From the NCBI GenBank assembly GCA_035656335.1, contig DASRSS010000131.1, positions 1 to 6,684 of the forward strand: a stretch of 6,684 nt of DNA, in the 5' to 3' direction. The notes under the pieces were generated by a model. The model saw nothing but the letters and a program-made list of their open reading frames with translations. It searched no databases and was not told the DNA's origin. A program made the position numbers and the translations under genes. Origin of the DNA: DASRSS01 sp035656335 (GTDB taxonomy: Bacteria > Actinomycetota > Actinomycetes > Mycobacteriales > Jatrophihabitantaceae). Positions 1 through 5,192 of the stretch are shown piece after piece. How positions within the stretch are numbered: position 1 is the stretch's first letter; each line of letters begins with the position of its first letter.

Positions 1-1
1 C

Positions 2-1411
2 GCCGGCGCCGCCGGGCTGTTGGCGATCGGCCTGCTCGGTGCCCGCGCCGTGCCGCCCGACCGGAGCGTCGCGCCGGGACGAGCCCGGAGGGTGCCGTGG
101 GAGCTGGCCCTGCTCGCGCTAAGCGCGCTGACCTATCGGCAGGTGCGCCACGGCGGCGCGGTCCGGATCGTGCACGGCACCGTGCAGGTCGACCCGCTGC
201 TGCTTGCCTTCCCGCTGCTGGCGCTCACCGCGGTGCTCGTGCTGTTCGCGCGCGCCGGGCTGGCCGGCCTGCGCCGCAGTGAACCGCTCGCGCGCCGCCT
301 GCCCGCGTCCACCTACCTGGCCGCGCGGCGGCTCGCGGGCTCGCCCGCCGTCGCGATCGGGACGCTGATCGGTGTCGCGATCCCGGTCGGCGTGCTGATC
401 TACTCCTCGGCGCTGAGCGGCTCGACCGGCGCCGAGGTGCAGCGCAAGATCGAGACGAACGTCGGCGCGCAGCACGCATTCGGCACGCTCGCCGAGCGCG
501 GCAGCACGCCGCGGCTGGACGGCGCCGGCACGGTGGTGAGCATGATCCAGGCGGGGCCGCGGATCGACGGCGCCGGCGCGGTGCGCGTGCTCGGCCTCGA
601 TCCCGCGACGTTCCCGCGGTACGCCTACGGCGGCGACAGCCTGGCGCGGCTGGTCGGCGAGCTGCGCGGCGGCGGGCCGCGCGTCCGCGCCGTGCTGGTG
701 AACGCGCCGGCGGGCACGCAGGCGCGCGTCCTGGTGATCGGGTCACGGCGCATACCCGTCCAGGTCGTCGCCACCCGCGCCTCGTTCCCGGGCGAGCGCG
801 ACCCGTTCCAGCCGCTGCTCGTGGTCGACCGCGCCGCTCTGCCGCCGCTGCCGGCGGACACCGACCGCGTCGAGGAGGTCTGGACGAGCGACGCGTCCGC
901 CCCGGCCGCGCTGGCCGCGCTGCGGCGCGACGGTGTCCCTGCCTCGTACCAGGTTTCGCCGCGCACGTTCCTGAACAGCACCCGGTTGCGCCCGGTCACC
1001 TGGATCTTCGGCTACCTGCGGGCGCTGGCCTACCTGACCGGACTGATCGCGCTGACCGCGTTGACGTTCGCGTTCACCGCGCGCACCCGGCGCCTCGCGC
1101 TGAGCTACCACCTGACGCGCCGGATGGGGCTGACCCGGACGGCGCACCGCCGCTCGCTGTCGATCGAGCTCGCGACGTTGCTGACCGTGAGCTGGACGGC
1201 GGGCAGCGGGCTCGCGGTCGCCGCCGTGGCCCTGGTGTACCGGCTCGCGGACGTCTATCCGTCTGTGCCGCCATCGCCGGCTTTCCCCTTACCGGCAGGG
1301 ACGATTCTCGTCAGCGCGGCCGTTGCGGCGACCGTCGCGGTGCTCGGCGCGGCCGCGCTGCAGCGCGCGCTGGACCGCCTCGCGCCGGCTGCGCTACTGC
1401 GTGCACCGTGA
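2..1411 (+). CDS. FtsX/MacB-type ABC transporter permease, C-terminal part (5' end outside window)
   Basis: This is a membrane permease subunit of an ABC exporter of the FtsX/MacB superfamily. The frame is open from base 2 with no convincing start, so the gene begins upstream; the first possible start, a TTG at 20, falls inside a hydrophobic stretch. Hydrophobic segments lie at about nt 98-140, 191-250 and 343-405. A large hydrophilic, probably extracytoplasmic domain follows (about 415-1000). Three more membrane segments lie at about 1011-1076, 1178-1245 and 1300-1362, and the protein ends shortly after in LLRAP. A soluble domain between a lone helix and a final three-helix bundle is the FtsX permease layout, and 469 residues fits the second half of the 800-900 residue double-module permeases common in actinobacteria. 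The partner ATPase is not in view and should lie upstream. The substrate is unknown; family members move lipids, lipoproteins or antimicrobials, or signal to cell-wall hydrolases. Confidence 0.8.
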   Translation, partial: AGAAGLLAIGLLGARAVPPDRSVAPGRARRVPWELALLALSALTYRQVRHGGAVRIVHGTVQVDPLLLAFPLLALTAVLVLFARAGLAGLRRSEPLARRLPASTYLAARRLAGSPAVAIGTLIGVAIPVGVLIYSSALSGSTGAEVQRKIETNVGAQHAFGTLAERGSTPRLDGAGTVVSMIQAGPRIDGAGAVRVLGLDPATFPRYAYGGDSLARLVGELRGGGPRVRAVLVNAPAGTQARVLVIGSRRIPVQVVATRASFPGERDPFQPLLVVDRAALPPLPADTDRVEEVWTSDASAPAALAALRRDGVPASYQVSPRTFLNSTRLRPVTWIFGYLRALAYLTGLIALTALTFAFTARTRRLALSYHLTRRMGLTRTAHRRSLSIELATLLTVSWTAGSGLAVAAVALVYRLADVYPSVPPSPAFPLPAGTILVSAAVAATVAVLGAAALQRALDRLAPAALLRAP

Positions 1412-1415
1412 GGTC

Positions 1416-1814
1416 TCAGCGTGGGAGCAGGTCGTGCTCGGCCAGCCAGTCGTACAGCAGCGGGGCGAGCTCGAGGCCAGCCAGCTCCGCTGCGCTGACC
1501 CAGCGCGCGTCGGCCGCGTCGTCCCCGGCCCGCACCTCGCCGCCGAGCACCGCGCACACGAAGTCCTCGATGTCGTAGCGGATCCCGCCCGGGCCGTCCC
1601 GCTCGACGCTCCCGGCGCTGCGCAGCGGGCGGACCGCCAGACCGGTCTCCTCGGCCACCTCCCGCACGCAGGTGTCCTCGCGCGACTCGCCGGGTCGGCA
1701 CCGGCCACCGGGCACCGACCAGGTGCCGGCCGACGGCGGGTTCGCGCGCTTGATCAGCAGCAGCCGCCCGGCGTCGTCGAACACGATGCCTCCGGCGCAG
1801 GCCTGGACATCCAC
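1416..1814 (-). CDS. NUDIX hydrolase, MutT-like
   Basis: This 132-residue cytosolic enzyme should cleave a nucleoside diphosphate linked to another moiety (X). The Nudix box is complete: G37, E43, R51, E52, E55, E56, G58 and L59 fit G-x5-E-x7-R-E-U-x-E-E-x-G-U, so the Mg2+-binding glutamates are present. The box is preceded by the usual P-G-G turn (P35-G37) and by the N-terminal strand motif AGGIVFDDAGRLLLIKR. The length is that of a single-domain MutT-type protein. The substrate cannot be told; (8-oxo-)dGTP, other NTPs, ADP-ribose or capped/5'-triphosphate RNA are all possible. The start is the GTG at 1814-1812. It lies 6 bases after a TACGGT -10-like element and has no Shine-Dalgarno sequence, so the mRNA is probably leaderless. 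The gene is divergent from the PHP gene and ends 4 bases from the stop of the convergent permease gene. Confidence 0.9.
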   Translation of the reverse strand: MDVQACAGGIVFDDAGRLLLIKRANPPSAGTWSVPGGRCRPGESREDTCVREVAEETGLAVRPLRSAGSVERDGPGGIRYDIEDFVCAVLGGEVRAGDDAADARWVSAAELAGLELAPLLYDWLAEHDLLPR

Positions 1815-1820
1815 CCGCCC

Positions 1821-1830
1821 ACCGTAGGGT
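1821..1830. promoter_or_regulatory. Overlapping divergent -10 elements (leaderless bidirectional promoter)
   Basis: The ten bases ACCGTAGGGT contain TAGGGT on the plus strand (1825-1830) and TACGGT on the minus strand (1826-1821). Both fit the actinobacterial -10 pattern TANNNT, and they share the central TA. The plus element ends 7 bases before the GTG at 1838 (PHP gene); the minus element ends 6 bases before the GTG at 1814 (NUDIX gene). Those are the distances expected when transcription starts at the first base of the start codon, and neither start has a ribosome binding site. A TGGACA resembling the -35 consensus lies at 1804-1809 for the plus direction, but the 15-base spacer is short. 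No good -35 is visible for the minus direction. The promoter function is inferred from sequence only. Confidence 0.6.
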
Positions 1831-1837
1831 GGCGGGC

Positions 1838-2695
1838 GTGCGCATCGACCTCCACACCCACTCCGACGCGTCGGACGGCACCGACACGCCGGCGGAGCTG
1901 GTGGCGAACGCGCGCGCGGCCGGGCTCGACGTCCTGGCGATCACCGACCACGACACGACGGCTGGCTGGGACGAGGCGATCGCGGCGCGGCCGGACGGCC
2001 TGACGCTGGTGCCCGGCGCCGAGTTCTCCTGCCGCTGGCAGCCGGAACAGGGTCGCCGCATCTCGCTGCACCTGCTCGGCTACCTGTTCGACCGGCACGA
2101 CATCGCGCTGCGCGCCGAGCGGGCCCGGCTGCGCGAGACCCGGCTGACTCGCGGCCGGACGATGGTCGAGCGGATGGTCGCCGACGGCGTGCCGATCACC
2201 TGGGCGCAGATCGAGGCGCTGGCCGGGACGGGCCCGGTGGGCCGTCCGCACCTCGGCCGCGCGCTGGTCGCGGCGGGCGTGGTCGACAGCGTGGACGCCG
2301 CGTTCGCGGGGCCGATCTCGTCGCGCTCGCCGTACTACGAGCCGAAGGCCGACACCGACGTGTTCACGATGATCAGGCTGCTGCGCGCCGCCGGCGGGCT
2401 GCCGGTGTTCGCGCACCCGATCGCGACCCGGCGCGGCCCGACGGTCAGCGACGAGGTGGTCGCCGAGATGGCCGCGGCCGGACTGGTCGGGCTGGTGGTC
2501 GATCACCCGGACCACGGTCCGGACGACCGCGCCCGCGCCGTGGGCCTGGCGCGCGAGCTGGGCCTGGTCGCGACCGGATCGTCCGACTACCACGGCACGA
2601 ACAACCCGCGGAACCCGCTCGGCGCCTGCCTGACCGAGCCGGAGCAGTTCGGGGCGCTGCTCGAGCACGCCTGCGCGGGCGAGCCGGTCCGATGA
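1838..2695 (+). CDS. PHP-domain phosphoesterase, YciV/TrpH (RNase AM) type
   Basis: This 285-residue metal-dependent phosphoesterase belongs to the PHP family. The metal-binding motifs are all visible: H6-T-H8 at the N-terminus, D13, T36-D37-H38-D39, E62 in GAEFS, H78 in HLLGY, H193 in FAHP, and D250/H252 in SSDYHG. The insert with GRPHLGRAL (about 135-143) is typical of the YciV/TrpH branch. Known members degrade RNA 5' to 3' (E. coli RNase AM, which matures rRNA 5' ends) or remove phosphate from 3',5'-bisphosphonucleotides such as pAp, so a role in RNA or nucleotide turnover is likely. I chose the GTG at 1838, giving MRIDLHTHS, because it sits 7 bases after a -10 element. An in-frame GTG at 1829 would add three residues but overlaps that element. 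The stop overlaps the next start (ATGA, 2692-2695), so the nuclease gene is translationally coupled. In the segment GLVGLVVDHPDH (about 215-226), a valine stands where I recall relatives having glutamate. Confidence 0.9.
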   Translation: MRIDLHTHSDASDGTDTPAELVANARAAGLDVLAITDHDTTAGWDEAIAARPDGLTLVPGAEFSCRWQPEQGRRISLHLLGYLFDRHDIALRAERARLRETRLTRGRTMVERMVADGVPITWAQIEALAGTGPVGRPHLGRALVAAGVVDSVDAAFAGPISSRSPYYEPKADTDVFTMIRLLRAAGGLPVFAHPIATRRGPTVSDEVVAEMAAAGLVGLVVDHPDHGPDDRARAVGLARELGLVATGSSDYHGTNNPRNPLGACLTEPEQFGALLEHACAGEPVR

Positions 2696-3528
2696 GCGTC
2701 AACGAACCGCTGCCGCGGATGCCGCAGCGACTGTTCCCGTGCACGCCGTCGCGGCTGGCCGCGTTCGACTGCCCGCGCCGCTACCGGTTCACCTACCTCG
2801 ACCGGCCGCGCCCGCGGCCCGGCCCGCCGTGGGCGCACAACACGCTCGGGGCCGCCGTCCACACCGCGCTGGCGCGCTGGTGGTCGCTGCCGCGCGAGAA
2901 GCGCACCCCGGACGAGGGCGAGCGGCTGACCGAGCGCGCCTGGAGCCCGCTGGGCTTCAAGGACGACGCGCAGTCGCAGCGGTACCGCGACGTCGCCGCC
3001 CGCTGGGTGCGCGACTACCTGGCCGAGCACGTCGACCCGGAGGACGAGCCGATCGGCGTGGAGCGCACGGTGGCCGCGCCGACGCGGCGGCTGGCGCTGA
3101 GCGGACGCGTCGACCGCATCGATGTCCGCGGCGCGGAGCTAACGGTCGTCGACTACAAGACCGGACGGTCCGGCGTGAGCAAGGACGACGCGCGCGGATC
3201 GCTCGCGCTCGCGCTGTACGTGATCGCGGTGCGCCGCGTGCTGCGCCGCCCGTGCCGCCGCGTGGAGCTGCATCACCTGCCGACCGGCGAGATCGCGTCC
3301 TTCGAGCACACCGACGAGTCGCTGGCCCGGCACGTCGCGCGCGCCGAGGCGACCGCCGACGACATCGTGGCCGCCACCGACACGCTGCAGTCCGGCGCCG
3401 ACCCGGACGACGTGTTCCCCGCGGCGCCCGGTCCGGTGTGCTCGTGGTGCGACTACCGCGAGCACTGCGCGGAGGGCCGCGCCGCGTCGCAGCCGGTCAG
3501 CCCGTGGGCCGCGCTGCCGCCGCTGTGA
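2692..3528 (+). CDS. RecB/Cas4-type PD-(D/E)XK nuclease with probable 4Fe-4S site
   Basis: This 278-residue stand-alone nuclease resembles the C-terminal nuclease domain of RecB/AddB and Cas4. Catalytic motifs in order are H57 (GAAVHTAL), D141 in GRVDRID, and D154 and K156 in VVDYKTGR. Cysteine C27 in the N-terminal FDCPRRYRFTY motif and the C-terminal C250-x2-C253-x5-C259 together match the split four-cysteine cluster of AddB and Cas4 nucleases, so a 4Fe-4S cluster is likely. C17 is additional. The Q of the usual QxxxY motif is replaced: the stretch reads LALALY, with A172 four residues before Y176. There is no helicase domain and there are no cas genes nearby, so this is the free-standing actinobacterial 'RecB family exonuclease' type, presumably acting on DNA ends, with its physiological role unknown. 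The ATG overlaps the PHP stop by 4 bases and there is no strong ribosome binding site, so expression should depend on that gene. Its 3' end overlaps the convergent oxygenase gene by 32 bases. Confidence 0.88.
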   Translation: MSVNEPLPRMPQRLFPCTPSRLAAFDCPRRYRFTYLDRPRPRPGPPWAHNTLGAAVHTALARWWSLPREKRTPDEGERLTERAWSPLGFKDDAQSQRYRDVAARWVRDYLAEHVDPEDEPIGVERTVAAPTRRLALSGRVDRIDVRGAELTVVDYKTGRSGVSKDDARGSLALALYVIAVRRVLRRPCRRVELHHLPTGEIASFEHTDESLARHVARAEATADDIVAATDTLQSGADPDDVFPAAPGPVCSWCDYREHCAEGRAASQPVSPWAALPPL

Positions 3529-4303
3529 GCGCGGCGCGCTCCTTCGCCTCGCGGTAAAGCGGGCCCTCGCGGTACTGCGCAGGCAGGGCGCGGACGGCAC
3601 CACGCAGCGCCCGCAGTCCGGTGGCGGTGGCGATGCTGGCGCCTGGCAACGGCGGCAGCAGATACATGCGGCGCGCCCAGCCGGGCAGCAGCCCGACGGC
3701 GAGCGTGGACACCGTCGTCCAGCCGAGCCGGGCGGGCACCGCGAACCGGCGGGGCACCGGCATCGGCGGCGCGACGACGAACCGGGCCGCGGCGCGTGCC
3801 TGCCACGTGCCCTTCAGCCGCGGGCGGATGTCGGCCAGGAACGCGTTCAGCTCCGCGGCGTCGCGCACGATCCGGTCGTCCGGCACGCCGACCAGTTCGG
3901 CGGCCCGCACCTGCTCGGCAACGTACGCGTCGCGTTCGGCCGGACGCAGCCGGATCCCGGCGGCCCGCGACGCAGCGAGGAACGAGTCGACCAGGCACGC
4001 GTGCACCCAGGCCAGCTGCTCCGCGTCGTCGATGCCGAGCTTGCGGTGCACACCGCGCACGTGCGCCGAGGCGCGGTCGGCATCGGCGCGGGTGCCGAAC
4101 GAGACGACGCCGACGTAGTTGACGGTGCGCTCCAGGCGCGCCCACGGGTCGGCCCGGAAGTCCGACACCTCGGCCAGCGTGGCCATCGCGCCCGGGTGCA
4201 GCGCCTGCAGCAGCAGCGCCCGCAGCCCGCCGACCATCGCGACCGGCTCGCTGTGGATGCGCCAGGTCAGGCTGTCGGGGCCGAAGTAGCCGAGGTCGCC
4301 CAT
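3497..4303 (-). CDS. Oxygenase of the MpaB / DUF2236 family
   Basis: This 268-residue protein belongs to the DUF2236 family, which includes the fungal oxygenase MpaB and the heme-dependent rubber oxygenase Lcp. Recognisable features are the N-terminal GYFGPDSLTWRIHSEP block, LLLQALHPGA (H36), the DPWARLERTVNYVGVVSFGT block (R59, Y63), H86 in VRGVHRKL and H101 in AWVHACLVDSF. Conserved histidines in such positions are candidate heme or catalytic ligands. By homology it may oxidise a lipid or isoprenoid-like compound, but no substrate is known for actinobacterial members of this size. The frame stays open another 53 codons upstream, inside the hydrolase gene. I chose the ATG at 4303 because it starts the conserved block, follows the hydrolase stop by 4 bases, and has GAGGA at the right distance. 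It is the last gene of the minus-strand operon, and its end overlaps the nuclease gene on the other strand. Confidence 0.87.
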   Translation of the reverse strand: MGDLGYFGPDSLTWRIHSEPVAMVGGLRALLLQALHPGAMATLAEVSDFRADPWARLERTVNYVGVVSFGTRADADRASAHVRGVHRKLGIDDAEQLAWVHACLVDSFLAASRAAGIRLRPAERDAYVAEQVRAAELVGVPDDRIVRDAAELNAFLADIRPRLKGTWQARAAARFVVAPPMPVPRRFAVPARLGWTTVSTLAVGLLPGWARRMYLLPPLPGASIATATGLRALRGAVRALPAQYREGPLYREAKERAALTAAAARPTG

Positions 4304-4307
4304 GGGT

Positions 4308-5192
4308 TCATCCTCGTCCCACGCGCTGCCAGAACTCCACCAGCGCCGCCGCGGTGACCGGCGGGTTCTCGACGGCCGGGGAGTGCGCAGCGTCCGGGAC
4401 GGCCACGACCGGCGCGCCCAGCCGCTCGGCCATCTCGTCCTGGACGGGCGGGGGCCAGGCATCGTCCGCGGCGCCGTAGATGACCAGCAGCGGGACGCCG
4501 GTGGCCGCCAGCTCCGCGACGCGGTCCGGCTCGGCGAGCAGCGCGTCGCCCATGCCCTGCAGCATCGCGGCCGAGCCGGCGAGGAAGCGCTTCTCCAGGA
4601 ACGCGGCCAGGTCCGCCGGCGGCGGGACGTAGCCCGGCTCGGACGCGGCCGCCGCCTCGGATGCCTGGTACACGCCCGCGACGCCCAGGGTCGGCAGGTG
4701 CGGCGCGAGCAGCGCGATCCGCTCGGCGCGCGGCCCGGTCAGGGCCGCCGGTCCGGAGTCCATCAGCACGAACGACGCGAAGGCCGCCGGGTCGGCGAGC
4801 ACGGCGGCGCGCCCGACCAGCCCGCCGAACGAGTGGCCGACCAGGTGCACGCGTCCACCGAGCGTCGCGGCGACCGCGCGCACGCAGGCGCCGAGCGCCT
4901 CCGTCGAGTACGCGGCCGGGTCGTCGGGGCCGGGTGGGGGTCCCCCCGCCAGTGAGGGCGTAGCCGGCGGGGGAGACTCGAACTGGCCGGGCAGGTCGAT
5001 CGCCACCGGGCGCAGGCCGGCTGCGGCGAGCGGGTCGAGCAGCGGGCCGAAGTCCTCCTTGCTGCCGGTGAAGCCCGGGACCAGCAGCACCGGGATGCCG
5101 TCGCTCGCGCCGGCCTGCAGCGCCGCGATCGGGCCGCGCCCGGTCTCGATGGTCGTCGGTGTGCCGGAACCGAGTTCGAGCTGGCGGCTCAC
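4308..5192 (-). CDS. Alpha/beta hydrolase
   Basis: This 294-residue alpha/beta-hydrolase fold enzyme is probably an esterase or lipase. The oxyanion-region motif LLVPGFTGSKEDF lies at about 36-48, followed by AIDLPGQFES (64-73). The nucleophile elbow is G119-H-S121-F-G-G. The acid is probably D243 in YGAADDAWPP and the catalytic histidine is H270 in DAAHSP, so the triad is complete. No signal peptide is seen, so it should be cytosolic. Its substrate cannot be read from the sequence. The GTG start overlaps the upstream stop (GTGA, 5192-5189) with no Shine-Dalgarno, giving translational coupling to the beta-propeller gene. Residues 73-87 are an odd Pro/Gly/Ala-rich segment encoded by a palindromic repeat (4934-4978) that breaks the gene's codon bias; the segment lies after strand 4 and before the helix leading to the nucleophile strand, where loop insertions are tolerated. 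Mycobacterial LipV (Rv3203) lies in a comparable region, but orthology is not shown. Confidence 0.88.
   Translation of the reverse strand: MSRQLELGSGTPTTIETGRGPIAALQAGASDGIPVLLVPGFTGSKEDFGPLLDPLAAAGLRPVAIDLPGQFESPPPATPSLAGGPPPGPDDPAAYSTEALGACVRAVAATLGGRVHLVGHSFGGLVGRAAVLADPAAFASFVLMDSGPAALTGPRAERIALLAPHLPTLGVAGVYQASEAAAASEPGYVPPPADLAAFLEKRFLAGSAAMLQGMGDALLAEPDRVAELAATGVPLLVIYGAADDAWPPPVQDEMAERLGAPVVAVPDAAHSPAVENPPVTAAALVEFWQRVGRG
4311..4315 (-). promoter_or_regulatory. Ribosome binding site of the oxygenase gene
   Basis: GAGGA on the minus strand lies 7 bases before the ATG at 4303 and within the last codons of the hydrolase gene. It is the clearest Shine-Dalgarno sequence in the window. It fixes the oxygenase start and implies that translation of the two genes is closely linked. 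Confidence 0.7.
4934..4978. repeat. Palindromic GC-rich element inserted in frame in the hydrolase gene
   Basis: The arms CCCCCGCC (4943-4950) and GGCGGGGG (4966-4973) form a perfect 8-bp inverted repeat around a 15-base loop. The loop itself contains GGC-GTA-GCC (4957-4965). The left flank, GGGGGT followed by a C run (4936-4947), allows an alternative hairpin. The unit is 45 bases, a multiple of three, and reads through the hydrolase as SPPPATPSLAGGPPP. Five of its 15 codons end in A or T (TCT, GCT, TCA, GGA, CCA), unlike the strongly GC-ending codons around it. Similar C-run/G-run hairpin repeats with GGGGGACCCCC flanks are, from memory, frequent in actinomycete genomes. Only one copy is present here, so the repeat status is inferred; the palindrome and codon shift are seen directly. 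Confidence 0.6.

Noticed and set aside
518..583. Near-identical 18-base direct repeat in the permease (518-535 and 566-583, one mismatch), coding for DGAGTV and DGAGAV
   Set aside because: Only two short copies, both in frame and GC-rich; chance or a small local duplication within the soluble domain is enough to explain it.
1754..2668. 304-codon open frame antisense to the PHP gene
   Set aside because: It is Arg/Ala/Gly/His-rich with no recognisable motif and mirrors a well-supported gene; long antisense frames are expected at this GC content.
2692..3528. Possible Cas4 and thus a CRISPR-Cas locus
   Set aside because: The cysteine and nuclease motifs are shared by free-standing RecB-like nucleases, and no cas1, cas2 or regularly spaced repeats are present in the window.
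4304..4462. 53-codon upstream extension of the oxygenase frame
   Set aside because: The added residues are Arg/Ser/Pro-rich shadow sequence of the hydrolase gene; the ATG at 4303 has a good ribosome binding site and begins the conserved family block.
4934..4978. The hairpin read as an intrinsic terminator
   Set aside because: It lies in the middle of a coding gene and no T-run follows on either strand; a repeat-type insertion explains it better.
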